Notes: a model not told the origin generated them from the letters alone. Numbered from the stretch's first letter, positions 1 through 8,351 are shown. The stretch is 64,000 bases of DNA from Microvirga solisilvae (GCF_022808595.1 NZ_JAKUCN010000002.1:186001-250000); one strand, 5' to 3'. Numbers and translations are program-made.

Positions 1-831
1 GGCTTGGCCATGGCGAGCCATGTGGCGCTCTCCCTCGTGATCGCGCTGTTTCCGTTTCTGATCTGCGTGGCGGCGCTCGCTGCCTTCCTCGGCGCGGGGC
101 GCATTTCCACCCATATCGTTCATCTGCTCTTCGATTTCTGGCCCGAAGGTGTGGCGGGTGCGCTGGCGAGCGAGGCGGACAAGGTTCTCGTGCCCAGGCG
201 CAACGTGCTGACGATTTCCATCGCCATCACGCTTCTGGTGGCGACGAACGGCGTCGAGAGCCTGCGCGTGGCGCTCTGCCGAGCTTATGGCGTCACGCGC
301 TTCCGGCCCTGGTGGCAGGCACGCCTGATCGGCATCGGCTTCGTGATCGTGGGTGCGGCTGCGCTGGTGGCGGCCTCCGTGCTCGTGGTGCTGTGGCCTT
401 CGATTTGGCGCACCACCGTATCCTACGTGACGGATCTGAGATCCGTTCGCCTCACCTACGATCTCGTGCGCTATGCGCTTGCTTCCCTGGTGCTCGTCAT
501 CGGACTGACGGCCACGCATTTGTGGCTCTCGGATGTAAGGCCGAACCTGCGCGACGTGATTCCCGGCGTCGTGGCGACGCTGGTGCTCTGGCTTGCAGGC
601 GCGACGCTTTATGGCGAGTTTCTCGCCAATGTCACCCATGTGAAGGCAACCTATGCAGGGCTTGCCGGAATTCTCACCGCGCTGATCTTCCTGCAGATCT
701 CCGCGGCGATCTTCATTTTCGGCGCGGAACTCAATGCGGCTTTGCGCCGCCGCGAGCCCGCGGCAGATGAGGCTGTGTCACCTGTAATCGAGATGGAAGC
801 CGCGTCCGCGCCGCAGCCGGAAATCAGCTGA
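1..831 (+). CDS. YihY/BrkB-family inner-membrane protein, 5' end outside window
   Basis: The reading frame is open from the first base, and the visible part already begins inside the first transmembrane helix (MASHVALSLVIALFPFL), so the N-terminus lies upstream. About 276 residues remain, with five to six hydrophobic segments, an Arg-rich cytoplasmic loop and a short acidic/Pro C-terminal tail. This matches the YihY/virulence-factor BrkB family, once misnamed RNase BN; the function is not established and transport is only a guess. The stop overlaps the last bases of a small convergent gene. Family call is fairly secure; the true start cannot be seen. Confidence 0.8.
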   Translation, partial: GLAMASHVALSLVIALFPFLICVAALAAFLGAGRISTHIVHLLFDFWPEGVAGALASEADKVLVPRRNVLTISIAITLLVATNGVESLRVALCRAYGVTRFRPWWQARLIGIGFVIVGAAALVAASVLVVLWPSIWRTTVSYVTDLRSVRLTYDLVRYALASLVLVIGLTATHLWLSDVRPNLRDVIPGVVATLVLWLAGATLYGEFLANVTHVKATYAGLAGILTALIFLQISAAIFIFGAELNAALRRREPAADEAVSPVIEMEAASAPQPEIS

Positions 832-985
832 CGCCTTCCTCGTGCTTCTTCTCGCAATCCCGCTTCTGCGTTTGCGGAGGCTGTTGCTGTTGTTGAGCAA
901 CGACGGTTTTTTCGGAGCTCGGCTCTGCGAAAGACGGGGCGGTGATGACGGTCATCAGGACGGCAAGGGAGATGGCGCGCAGCAT
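824..985 (-). CDS. Small exported Gln-rich protein (53 aa)
   Basis: Translation gives a classic signal peptide (MLRAISLAVLMTVITAPSFA) with an Ala-x-Ala-like cleavage site. It is followed by about 33 mature residues with a run of five Gln, a Pro-Pro, one Cys and a charged tail. The start at 985 is preferred because AAGGA lies about 10 nt upstream; a second in-frame ATG six codons earlier has no comparable site. The 3' end overlaps the YihY-family stop by 8 bp in convergent orientation. No known domain is recognised. The single Cys could allow a disulfide-linked dimer or heme/metal contact, but nothing shows that. Confidence 0.55.
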   Translation of the reverse strand: MLRAISLAVLMTVITAPSFAEPSSEKTVVAQQQQQPPQTQKRDCEKKHEEGVS

Positions 986-1095
986 GATCTGTCGTTCCTT
1001 CATCGATGCTAGATCATGCTAACGACCTGGGGATTGCATGGCCAGCCCGTTCCGGTGCCAATCGCGTGATCGCCGTAGGTGCGTGCCTTCCCGCG

Positions 1096-1647
1096 TCACA
1101 CCGCGATGTGCATGAAGAGAGCGGCCTTGACGAGGCGGTCGGGGCCGAGATCGTCATCCGCCTCGAAGTTCATCAGTTCTGCCAGACGCCTGCGCGCGCG
1201 ATTGATGCGGCTCTTGATGGTGCCGATATTCGTGCCGCAGATCCGGGCTGCATCCTCGTAGGTCAGCCCTTCGGCCGTGACGAGAAGAAGCGCCTCGCGC
1301 TGGTCGAAGGGCAAGTGGCTCAAGGCCTTGAGCATGTCGTTGAAATCGAGCCGGGCTCCCTGTTCGGGCATCACGGCCACGCGCTCGGCCCATGCACCCT
1401 CCGGATCCTCGACTTCGCGCTTGCGGCGTCGGGCCTGCGTGAGGAAATCGTTGCGCAGGATCGTGAACAACCAGGCCTGCATGCTGGTGCCGGGCTGGAA
1501 CTTGTCGAGATTACTCAATCCCTTCAGCAGAGCGCCTTGCACGAGATCGTCGGCGCGATCCACGCTGCCGCAGAGAGAGATGGCGAAAGCGCGCAGATGC
1601 GGAATGGCGGCGAGCATCTGGTCTTTCATTGGGGTATCAGCCGCCAT
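1096..1647 (-). CDS. RNA polymerase ECF sigma factor, EcfG (general stress) type
   Basis: This 183-residue protein has only sigma domains 2 and 4. Region 2 spans about residues 10-80 (CGSVDRADDLVQGALLKGL, then the W-L-F-TILRN segment) and region 4 about 105-160 (LPFDQREALLLV, then GTIKSRINRARRRL for -35 recognition). The C-terminal sequence style is that of alphaproteobacterial EcfG, which directs the general stress response and is held by NepR/PhyR. No NepR or PhyR gene is adjacent, so this could be one of several EcfG paralogues, which many Rhizobiales carry. GGAAG precedes the ATG by about 9 nt. EcfG-type boxes occur elsewhere in the window (near 2.5 and 36.1 kb), but none was found before this gene. 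Confidence 0.82.
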   Translation of the reverse strand: MAADTPMKDQMLAAIPHLRAFAISLCGSVDRADDLVQGALLKGLSNLDKFQPGTSMQAWLFTILRNDFLTQARRRKREVEDPEGAWAERVAVMPEQGARLDFNDMLKALSHLPFDQREALLLVTAEGLTYEDAARICGTNIGTIKSRINRARRRLAELMNFEADDDLGPDRLVKAALFMHIAV

Positions 1648-2009
1648 TCTGTATCCCTTCCGACTCTCACGAACGTGAAAGCAAACGTCTCCTTTGCGAA
1701 GGGTGCATTAACCTATGTAAAGCGTAACTGCTGTCATAGGGGTAATATCACGTGCTGGAAATAAGATTCGAGTGGTCTGAACCGAACACGAGCGCTTGCG
1801 TATTCTAGAATTCGATCTGTGCGTCTTTGACTAAAAAGAATCTTGATGCAGCTGTGATGACCCAAGATTTCGGCGCCTCTTAAGGCAAAGATTTACATGA
1901 GTGAATGTGCGGTGTCCGTCGACGGACAATATTTTATTTGATTGTAAAGATGATTCGTTTGCTTGCGGCGAATATCTCCCGTTCCCGATTTTGACAGGAA
2001 AAGAAGGTG
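1648..2009. other. Intergenic region between sigma factor and response regulator
   Basis: About 360 bp between divergent genes, clearly more AT-rich than the flanks. It must hold both promoters, but no convincing GGAAC...CGTT or TTGACA...TATAAT pair was identified. The only clear structure is a 14-bp perfect palindrome followed by an AT-rich stretch, listed separately. No ORF with a credible start was seen. Confidence 0.4.
1914..1927. promoter_or_regulatory. 14-bp perfect palindrome upstream of response regulator
   Basis: GTCCGTC followed directly by GACGGAC makes a perfect 14-bp palindrome about 83 bp before the response-regulator start. It is followed by an AT-rich run (AATATTTTATT). It could be an operator for a dimeric regulator. 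As a terminator it would need a tight loop and lacks a clean T-run. Confidence 0.3.
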
Positions 2010-2441
2010 ATGGCTCAAACGCGCTGCATGATCGTCGAGGATCAGGCTCTGATCGGTATGTCGCTTGAGGCTTCCCTCGAAGAGGCGGGCTTCAATGTCG
2101 AGGGGCCATTCATGAGCAATGCCCAGGCCCTGCATAGGCTTGAAAGCGATACGCCGGATATCGCGCTTCTCGACATCATGATCAAGGATGGAACATCCAT
2201 TGAAATTGCGCGGACCTTGAAGGATCGTGGAGTTCCGTTCGCGGTCTACTCGGGATTACCTCCGAAGGAGGACGGACCACCCGAGCTGCAGAACGTGCTG
2301 TGGCTGGAAAAACCCATCAGCCGGGAAACACTGATGGCTACCTTGAACGAGCTTGCCCAGAGGCAGCAGCAAGTGCCGGTTGATAACGGCAAGTCCGTTG
2401 ATAGTGGCAGGTCTTTTGCGCAAATCCAGAGACATGTCTGA
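2010..2441 (+). CDS. Single-domain (receiver-only) response regulator
   Basis: The 143 residues form one receiver domain. Acidic pair E10-D11 sits in the IVEDQ motif, the phospho-acceptor is D55 (LLDIM), the switch Ser is in VYSG and the conserved Lys is in LEKP. There is no output domain, only a short Gln/Ser-rich tail. Such proteins act as phosphate sinks or as partners in HWE/HisKA2 kinase networks, which feed the alphaproteobacterial stress response; the divergent ECF gene makes that link plausible but unproven. The ATG is chosen over the preceding in-frame GTG because AGGAAA lies 7 nt upstream of it. Confidence 0.85.
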   Translation: MAQTRCMIVEDQALIGMSLEASLEEAGFNVEGPFMSNAQALHRLESDTPDIALLDIMIKDGTSIEIARTLKDRGVPFAVYSGLPPKEDGPPELQNVLWLEKPISRETLMATLNELAQRQQQVPVDNGKSVDSGRSFAQIQRHV

Positions 2442-2513
2442 GGATCAGGAAAGGGCGTCGCTGCCTGAGATGATGCTTAAGACTTGGCGGTATCTGCCCC
2501 TCCAGCCTTAAGC

Positions 2514-2539
2514 GGAACATCAAGACACGACATACCGTT
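2514..2539 (+). promoter_or_regulatory. EcfG-type promoter (GGAAC-N17-CGTT)
   Basis: GGAAC, exactly 17 bases, then CGTT, with the -10 end about 30 bp before the ATG of the Gly/Tyr-rich gene. This matches the general-stress-response promoter known for PhyR/EcfG regulons of Methylobacterium and related Rhizobiales. Both hexamer elements are exact and spacing is in the known range. The EcfG-like gene lies 0.9 kb away. Confidence 0.65.
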
Positions 2540-2569
2540 GTTCATGCATCATGTGTCCTGGAGGGCTCT

Positions 2570-3046
2570 ATGGGCATGTCGTTCAAAGTTATGTTGGCCA
2601 CAGTCTGTGTGTTCGGGAGTGCCGCCGCGATACAGCCGAGTCCCGCCTCGGCTCAGACTGGAGAACGTGATTATTACTTCTCCAACCGTGGTGGAATATC
2701 CGTGCCCAACTACAGAAGCGGCGGCTACGGCTATCGGCCGTATAATCGCTATTACGGCAATCGTTACTATCGTAACCGTTATTATGGCGGGCGTTATTAC
2801 GGTCGTGGTTATTATCGCCCGTCCTATTACGGTTATCGAGGCTATGGTTATCCCTATTACGGTGGTGGCTATTATGGTGGCGGCGCTGCCGTAGCCGGGC
2901 TCATCGGCGGCCTCGCCCTCGGAACCATCGCCAGCGCCGCAGCGAATCCTCACTATGGCTATGGACCTCGTTGTGCGCTCGAATCCCGGCGTGTGATCAA
3001 CCGTTACGGACGCCCGGTCTGGCGGCGGGTTCAGGTCTGCTACTAG
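2570..3046 (+). CDS. Exported Gly/Tyr-rich repetitive protein
   Basis: A signal peptide ending near PASAQ is followed by about 75 residues built of RYYGN/RYYGG/GYGY-like units, almost only Tyr, Gly, Arg and Asn. Then come a hydrophobic Gly/Ala segment (AAVAGLIGGLALGTIASAA) and a C-terminal piece with two Cys (RCALESRRV, VQVCY). The layout resembles small envelope proteins common in Rhizobiales with a glycine-zipper-like segment; the role is unknown. GGAGG lies 7 nt before the ATG. A perfect EcfG-type promoter sits just upstream and a strong terminator follows, so this is a single-gene stress transcript. Confidence 0.75.
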   Translation: MGMSFKVMLATVCVFGSAAAIQPSPASAQTGERDYYFSNRGGISVPNYRSGGYGYRPYNRYYGNRYYRNRYYGGRYYGRGYYRPSYYGYRGYGYPYYGGGYYGGGAAVAGLIGGLALGTIASAAANPHYGYGPRCALESRRVINRYGRPVWRRVQVCY

Positions 3047-3065
3047 CCGGCAAAGGTACTATGCT

Positions 3066-3093
3066 AAAAGCCCCGCTCCGAGCGGGGCTTTTT
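3066..3093 (+). terminator. Rho-independent terminator
   Basis: AAAAGCCCCGCT, loop CCG, AGCGGGGCTTTT and a further T: a 12-bp perfect stem ending in a T-run, 20 bp after the Gly/Tyr-rich gene stop. The flanking A-run means it could also work on the other strand. Confidence 0.9.
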
Positions 3094-3162
3094 CTGATCG
3101 TTGAAGCGGGGCACAATACAGGCTAGAGCCGATCCAATGGCTTTTCAGGTGATGTTCCTTCC

Positions 3163-3777
3163 ATGACCACGCGCTTCCATCGCGGCGACCTGCCCGCAGA
3201 TTATCAGCCCGGTTCCGCGATCGCGATCGATACCGAGACGCTCGGGCTCAACCCGCACCGGGATCGGCTCTGCGTGGTGCAGATCTCGAAAGGCGACGGG
3301 GATGCGGATGTGGTGCAGATCCTGAAGGACGGGCCGCGCCCTGAGAACCTGATCCGCGTTCTCTCCGACGAGAGCGTGCTCAAGATCTTCCATTATGCCC
3401 GCTTCGATCTCGCCGTGCTCTTCCACGCCTTCGCCGTGATGCCGAGGCCCGTCTACTGCACCAAGGTGGCCTCGCGGCTGGTGCGCACCTATACGGACAG
3501 GCATGGTCTGAAGGACCTCGTGCGGGAATTCCTCGGGGTCGAGATCTCCAAGCAGCAGCAATCCTCCGATTGGGGTGCCGAGACCTTGAGCACGGCCCAG
3601 CTCGACTATGCGGCCTCCGATGTGCTGCACTTGCATGCCCTTAAGGAAAAGCTCGATCAGCGGCTGGAGCGGGAGAACCGGCTCGGCATTGCCCATCAAT
3701 GCTTCTCGTTCCTGCCCACCAGGGCGCAGCTTGACCTCCTGGGCTGGCCCGAGACCGATATCTTTGCGCATAGTTGA
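3163..3777 (+). CDS. rnd: Ribonuclease D family 3'-5' exonuclease
   Basis: A 204-residue DEDDy exonuclease. Motif I DTETLGL (about residues 23-29), motif II in the FHYARFDLAVL segment and motif III YAASDVLHL supply the metal-binding acidic residues and the catalytic Tyr. It lacks the C-terminal HRDC domains of Escherichia coli RNase D, as is usual for the short alphaproteobacterial form that sits next to the lpt genes. It is expected to trim 3' ends of stable RNA precursors. It is co-oriented with lptC about 100 bp downstream. Confidence 0.88.
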   Translation: MTTRFHRGDLPADYQPGSAIAIDTETLGLNPHRDRLCVVQISKGDGDADVVQILKDGPRPENLIRVLSDESVLKIFHYARFDLAVLFHAFAVMPRPVYCTKVASRLVRTYTDRHGLKDLVREFLGVEISKQQQSSDWGAETLSTAQLDYAASDVLHLHALKEKLDQRLERENRLGIAHQCFSFLPTRAQLDLLGWPETDIFAHS

Positions 3778-3881
3778 CGCAGGCTTAAACTTTCCAGCAT
3801 AAAACCCATATCCGTCATAACATCGCCATCACCGACGGGCATGGCGCCGGGTCGGGTGAGACGGAAGGGATTGGATCGAAA

Positions 3882-4610
3882 GTGGCGGGATTCCAGGGCA
3901 CCACACTCCAAGGTAGCCCGGCTGCGAGGCCGGTTGCGCGCGCGCGCGCCTTCACCAAGGCCCGCCGGCATTCCCGCTGGGTGCGCTTTGCCAAGATCGC
4001 CATTCCCCTGGGTTCGCTCCTCGCTGTCGCCGCGGTCAGCCTGTTCGCCTATCTCGAGCCCTTCAGGAAGGTCGAGAACCTGAGCTTCGGCTCCATCGGC
4101 GTCAGCGGTACCAACGTGACCATGGAAGCGCCCAAGCTTACCGGGTTCAAGAACGACAACCGGCCCTATGAGGTGACCGCAAGCGCCGCCACCCAGGATG
4201 TGAAAAACCCTGATTTCGTGGAATTGAAGGATTTGCGCGCCCGGCTCGTCACCGACGACAAGGGCAGCACCGCCCGGCTCGAGGCCAATGTCGGCATTCT
4301 CGACACCAAGAAGGAGCGGATGAACCTGCGCCAGAACGTCCGCGTCAGAACCGATGCGGGCCAGGAGGTCCAGATGCGCTCCGCCCAGGTGGACTTCAAG
4401 AGCGGCCTCGTCGTCTCCAACGAGCCCGTCACCGTGATCCTCGGCGGCAATGGCCACATCGAAGCGGAAGGCCTCCGGGTGACAGAGAACGGCAAGGTCA
4501 TGAGCTTCAAGGGCCGCGTGCGCACCACGTTCCTGCCCGCTTCCGGATCCGATTCATCCTCTCCTGTCGCCCCATCCCAGGCGGCCCAACCTACAAGTGT
4601 TCGTCCATGA
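3882..4610 (+). CDS. lptC: LPS export system protein LptC
   Basis: An N-terminal basic stretch, then one membrane anchor (about residues 45-63, IPLGSLLAVAAVSLFAYL), then a periplasmic beta-jellyroll with repeated T-A-x-A and N-V-x-V strands. This is LptC, which passes LPS from the LptBFG ATPase to the LptA bridge. Length (242 aa) is somewhat longer than E. coli LptC, as is normal in Rhizobiales, with a Ser/Pro-rich tail. Start is a GTG with GGAAGG about 13 nt upstream; the spacing is loose, so the start is less certain. The stop overlaps lptA in an ATGA junction, implying translational coupling. Confidence 0.85.
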   Translation: MAGFQGTTLQGSPAARPVARARAFTKARRHSRWVRFAKIAIPLGSLLAVAAVSLFAYLEPFRKVENLSFGSIGVSGTNVTMEAPKLTGFKNDNRPYEVTASAATQDVKNPDFVELKDLRARLVTDDKGSTARLEANVGILDTKKERMNLRQNVRVRTDAGQEVQMRSAQVDFKSGLVVSNEPVTVILGGNGHIEAEGLRVTENGKVMSFKGRVRTTFLPASGSDSSSPVAPSQAAQPTSVRP

Positions 4611-5230
4611 TGAGTTTCGCACGCAACGCGCTCGCCCTCGCGCTTCTCCTGCCGGCGGCAACAACCGCCGCCTGGGCTCAAAAGGCTCAGCAAGCCGAGA
4701 AGGAGCGGGCCGTCGGCTTCGGCAATTTCGGCTCCAGCAAGGAGCCGATCAAGATCGACGCCAACAAGCTCGACGTGTTCGACAAGGAAGGGCGCGCGGT
4801 CTTCTCCGGCGATGTGGTGGCCGTTCAGGGCGAGAGCACCATGAAGTGCACGGCCATGACCGTCTTTTACGAGCAGCAGAACCGCGAAGGCGGCGCACAG
4901 CCTGCCGCTGCTCCGGCGGGACAGGGCCCCAGTGAAAGCGCGATCAAGAAGATCGATTGCCAGGGGCCAGTCACCATCGTGTCGCGCACCCAGGTCGCCA
5001 CCGGCGACAACGCCACTTTCGACCGGGGCGCCAACAAGATCCTCTTGAACGGCAACGCCGCCTTGAGCGACGGCCCCAACGTGACCCGTGGCGAGCGCGT
5101 GGTCTATGACATCAACACAGGCGTGGCGAGCATCGATACCAAGCCCGGCGGCCGCGTGCGGGCGCTGTTCGTGCCGGGACAAGGCGCACCGGCCCCGACC
5201 GGCGCCGGCAACGCCAAACCGAAGCCTTAA
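4607..5230 (+). CDS. lptA: LPS transport periplasmic protein LptA (OstA-like)
   Basis: A signal peptide (ends near TAAWAQ) followed by an OstA-like beta-jellyroll: KIDANKLDVFDKEGRAVFSGDVV, then TAMTVFYE, then GDNATFDRGANKILLNGNA and RGERVVYDINTG strands. LptA forms the periplasmic bridge carrying LPS to LptDE. An insert rich in Ala/Pro/Gln (about residues 98-118) interrupts the fold, a common alphaproteobacterial feature, and the C-terminus is Pro-rich. Its first ATG overlaps the lptC stop; a second ATG follows directly and either could be used. Confidence 0.88.
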   Translation: MMSFARNALALALLLPAATTAAWAQKAQQAEKERAVGFGNFGSSKEPIKIDANKLDVFDKEGRAVFSGDVVAVQGESTMKCTAMTVFYEQQNREGGAQPAAAPAGQGPSESAIKKIDCQGPVTIVSRTQVATGDNATFDRGANKILLNGNAALSDGPNVTRGERVVYDINTGVASIDTKPGGRVRALFVPGQGAPAPTGAGNAKPKP

Positions 5231-5296
5231 ACACCGATAGGCTAAGCCGGTTTTCTCACCGGCTCTGTCCCGTTGTGCTCTGACGATGGAATTTTC

Positions 5297-6142
5297 GTGA
5301 AATCCCTGTTCAACCGTGCCCCATCCGCTCCGGCGGACACGACGACCTTAAGCCGCCATCAAGGCGGACCGGCGCCGCATGTCTTCGGCCGCTCCGATGA
5401 GAAGGGCGTCTTCGGCGGCCCCGGTATCCTGGCCGTGAAAGGCCTTCAGAAGAGCTATCGCGGCCGCACGGTGGTGCAGGATGCGGGCCTGAATGTCCGC
5501 GCCGGCGAGGCGGTGGGTCTGCTCGGCCCGAACGGCGCGGGCAAGACCACCATCTTCTACATGATCACCGGCCTCGTTCAGGCGGATCGCGGCCTCATCA
5601 GTCTCGACGGGCATGATGTGACGGGCCTGCCCATGTATCGCCGCGCGCGTCTGGGCATCGGCTACCTCCCGCAGGAAGCCTCGATTTTCCGTGGCCTCAC
5701 CGTCGAGGACAATATCCGCGCCGTGCTCGAGATCGTGGAGCCGAGCCGCAAGGAGCGCGATCGCAAGCTCGATGCTCTGCTCGACGAGTTCAACATCACG
5801 CGCCTGCGCAAGGCTCCCTCCATCGCTCTCTCGGGCGGTGAGCGTCGCCGCTGCGAGATTGCCCGCGCTCTCGCGGGCGAGCCCACCTTCATGCTGCTCG
5901 ACGAGCCTTTCGCGGGCATCGATCCGATTGCCGTGGGCGACATTCAGAATCTCGTGCGACACCTGACCCGGCGTGGTCTCGGCGTGCTGATCACCGACCA
6001 CAATGTGCGCGAGACGCTCGGTCTCATCGACCGCGCCTACATCATCCATTCCGGCCGCGTGCTCACGGAAGGCGCACCGGACGCCATCGTCGCCAACGAG
6101 GATGTGCGCCGTCTCTATCTGGGTGAAGATTTCCGTCTCTAA
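5297..6142 (+). CDS. lptB: LPS export ABC transporter ATP-binding protein LptB
   Basis: ABC ATPase with Walker A GPNGAGKTT, Q-loop LPQEASIF, signature LSGGERRR, Walker B FMLLDEPFAG and the switch His in ITDHN. The LSGGERRRxEIARAL and LGEDFRL ends are typical of LptB, which powers LPS extraction with LptF/LptG (not in this window). An unusual feature is an N-terminal extension of about 45 residues (Pro/Gly/His-rich) before the ABC core. The GTG giving VKSLFNRAP is chosen because GATGGA precedes it; an in-frame TTG 24 bp earlier is the alternative. Confidence 0.9.
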   Translation: MKSLFNRAPSAPADTTTLSRHQGGPAPHVFGRSDEKGVFGGPGILAVKGLQKSYRGRTVVQDAGLNVRAGEAVGLLGPNGAGKTTIFYMITGLVQADRGLISLDGHDVTGLPMYRRARLGIGYLPQEASIFRGLTVEDNIRAVLEIVEPSRKERDRKLDALLDEFNITRLRKAPSIALSGGERRRCEIARALAGEPTFMLLDEPFAGIDPIAVGDIQNLVRHLTRRGLGVLITDHNVRETLGLIDRAYIIHSGRVLTEGAPDAIVANEDVRRLYLGEDFRL

Positions 6143-6202
6143 CATTCAAAGGTTGGGACGATCTGCCTTTTGACGGCACGGCAAACGGCGCAGTAAAACA
6201 AT

Positions 6203-6225
6203 CGGGCATGCAAGAAGCATGCCCG
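6203..6225. repeat. 9-bp perfect hairpin between lptB and rpoN
   Basis: CGGGCATGC, loop AAGAA, GCATGCCCG: a perfect 9-bp stem 20 bp before the rpoN ATG. No T-run follows, so it is not a standard terminator. It could stabilise the upstream message, tune rpoN translation, or be an operator. Confidence 0.45.
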
Positions 6226-6244
6226 CAACGCGTTGGGTGCCGTC

Positions 6245-7669
6245 ATGAGTTCGATGCAACGGCTTGAGATGCGCCAGGGTCAGTCCCTGACGATGACTCC
6301 CCAGCTCGTTCAATCCATCAAGTTACTGCAGCTCTCCCACGCGGAACTCGTGGCCTATGTCGAGGCCGAACTCGAGCGCAATCCGCTCCTTCAGGAAGCG
6401 GAGAAGCAAGGCGATGCGCCGCCGCCGAGCCTCGCTGATTTTCTGCGCGCCAAGGAACGGTATGCGCAGGCCGGCGGAAGAATGATCCCCGGCCCGCCGC
6501 CATCGCGCGGGGAGGGCGGAGCCGTGTCCTCGCAAGCCGCATCTTCCGCCCATTCCGAACTGAAACCGGAGCTTGAAGCAACATTGGCGGGCGCGCAGAG
6601 CCTGACCGATTATCTCGAGGCGCAGCTCGATCTCACTTCTGTCGAAGGCTCCCTGCGCGAGATTGCTCGGTATCTCATCCACAATCTCGACGAGGCCGGC
6701 TATCTGACCGAGGCGCTGGAGCAGATCGCGGACCGTCTCGGCATCCCGCTCGTCCAGGTCGAGACGGCTTTGAGGCTCGTCCAGACTTTCGAGCCGTCCG
6801 GCATCGGCGCCCGAAACTTGCGGGAGTGCCTGGAAATCCAGCTGCGCGACCGCGACCGGCTCGATCCCGCCATGCAGGCCCTGCTGGCGCGTCTCGATCT
6901 GGTGGCGCGCCAGGATTTCGCGGCGCTCGAGAGGATCTGCGGCGTCGACCGGGACGATCTCATCGACATGCTGGCTGAGATCCGCCGCCTGGAGCCCAAG
7001 CCGGGACTTGCTTTCACCGCCGCGCCCATCGAAGTGCTCGTGCCCGACGTGCTGGTGCAGCCTTCCGCCGAGGGCAGCTTCATCGTCGAGCTCAACCCCG
7101 ACACCCTGCCGCGCATCCTTCTCGATCGCACCTATTATGCCGAGGTGGCGAAGGCGGTTCGCAAGGCCGAGGACAAGAGCTTCCTCTCCGATTGCCTGCA
7201 GGTGGCGAGCTGGCTCACCCGCAGCCTCGACCAACGGGCTAGGACGATCCTCACGGTGGCGACCGAGATCGTGCGCCAGCAGGAGGGCTTCTTCCGCGAT
7301 GGCGTCGCCTCCTTGAGGCCCATGACCCTCAGGAGTGTGGCCGAGGCCATCGGCATGCATGAATCCACCATCTCCCGCGTGGTGGCGAACAAGGCCATCG
7401 GGGCCGGCGGCGTGACTTACCCGATGAAGTTCTTCCTGAACGCGGCGACAGGCGAGGGCGAGCACGCGGCTAAAGCGGTGCGTCACCGCATCCGGCAGCT
7501 GATCGAGGCCGAGAAGCCCGATGCGGTGCTCTCGGATGAGGCACTTGCACAAGTCTTGAGAAGCGAGGGCATCGATGTTGCCCGCCGAACCATCGCCAAA
7601 TACCGGGAAGCCCTGCGGATCCCCTCCTCCTCCGAGCGCCGCAGGCACCATCGATTCAGAGCGTCATGA
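6245..7669 (+). CDS. rpoN: RNA polymerase sigma-54 factor RpoN
   Basis: The N-terminal Gln/Leu activator-interacting region is clear (MRQGQSLTMTPQLVQSIKL, then Q-L-S-HAEL). It is followed by an acidic linker, the core-binding domain, the HTH (SVAEAIGMHESTISRV) and a C-terminal RpoN box (ARRTIAKYREALRI) that reads the -24 element. At 474 residues it is full length. The ATG giving MSSMQRLEMRQ is preferred to an in-frame TTG four codons earlier. Position between lptB and hpf/ptsN is the standard Rhizobiales order. It directs nitrogen-related and other enhancer-dependent promoters. Confidence 0.93.
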   Translation: MSSMQRLEMRQGQSLTMTPQLVQSIKLLQLSHAELVAYVEAELERNPLLQEAEKQGDAPPPSLADFLRAKERYAQAGGRMIPGPPPSRGEGGAVSSQAASSAHSELKPELEATLAGAQSLTDYLEAQLDLTSVEGSLREIARYLIHNLDEAGYLTEALEQIADRLGIPLVQVETALRLVQTFEPSGIGARNLRECLEIQLRDRDRLDPAMQALLARLDLVARQDFAALERICGVDRDDLIDMLAEIRRLEPKPGLAFTAAPIEVLVPDVLVQPSAEGSFIVELNPDTLPRILLDRTYYAEVAKAVRKAEDKSFLSDCLQVASWLTRSLDQRARTILTVATEIVRQQEGFFRDGVASLRPMTLRSVAEAIGMHESTISRVVANKAIGAGGVTYPMKFFLNAATGEGEHAAKAVRHRIRQLIEAEKPDAVLSDEALAQVLRSEGIDVARRTIAKYREALRIPSSSERRRHHRFRAS

Positions 7670-7760
7670 CATAGCGCAATGAGGCTTGCTTTGCCCGTGC
7701 GTAAGCTCATGATGCTTGAAGTCAGTCCCAGGCAAATGGGCGCATAAAAGGGAGGTCTCC

Positions 7761-8336
7761 ATGACGCTGAGGGTTTCGGGAAAGAATCTCGATATCGGGG
7801 AGGCCCTTCGAGCCCAGGTGACGGACCGTGTCGCGGGCGCCATGGGGAAATATTTCGACGGAGGCTATTCCGGCCATGTGACGGTGGCCAAGGACGGCAC
7901 AGGCTTCCGCACCGATTGCGTGCTCCATCTGACCTCCGGCATCACCATCGAAGCCTCGGGTGCAGCCCAGGACGCTTATTCCAGCTTCGACCAGTCGGCG
8001 ATTCGCATCGAAAAGCGCCTGCGCCGCTACAAGCAGCGGCTCAAGGAGCACGCCAATCCCGGAAATGGGCGGGAAAACAGCCTCGAAGCACCCTATGCGG
8101 TTTTCGAGGCGCCTACCGACGAGATGGTCGGGGGGGAGGGCTATCATCCTGTTGTCATTGCGGAAACCACGAAACCCCTTCATCGCTTATCCGTCAGCGA
8201 TGCGGTGATGCGGCTTGATCTGACCGGCGTGCCCGCTCTCGTGTTCATCCACGCTAGCACCAGCCGCGTGAACGTCGTATACCGCCGCGGCGACGGAGCG
8301 ATCGGTTGGGTCGACCCGCCACCCGCTCAGCCTTGA
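7761..8336 (+). CDS. hpf: Ribosome hibernation promoting factor, long form
   Basis: The N-terminal ribosome-binding domain (TLRVSGKNLDIGEALRAQV, residues about 1-100) is joined by a linker to a C-terminal dimerisation domain (residues about 130-190, with S-V-S-DAVMRLDLTGVPALVF and GAIGWVDP). The two-domain form drives 100S ribosome dimers by itself in resting cells. The start is set by a strong GGGAGG five bases before the ATG. The gene sits between rpoN and ptsN as in most proteobacteria. Confidence 0.92.
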   Translation: MTLRVSGKNLDIGEALRAQVTDRVAGAMGKYFDGGYSGHVTVAKDGTGFRTDCVLHLTSGITIEASGAAQDAYSSFDQSAIRIEKRLRRYKQRLKEHANPGNGRENSLEAPYAVFEAPTDEMVGGEGYHPVVIAETTKPLHRLSVSDAVMRLDLTGVPALVFIHASTSRVNVVYRRGDGAIGWVDPPPAQP

Positions 8337-8351
8337 TGGGGGTTACCTCTC

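Noticed and set aside
1006-1764. Long plus-strand ORF over the EcfG-like gene
   Set aside because: Antisense shadow of a well-supported sigma gene; no domain.
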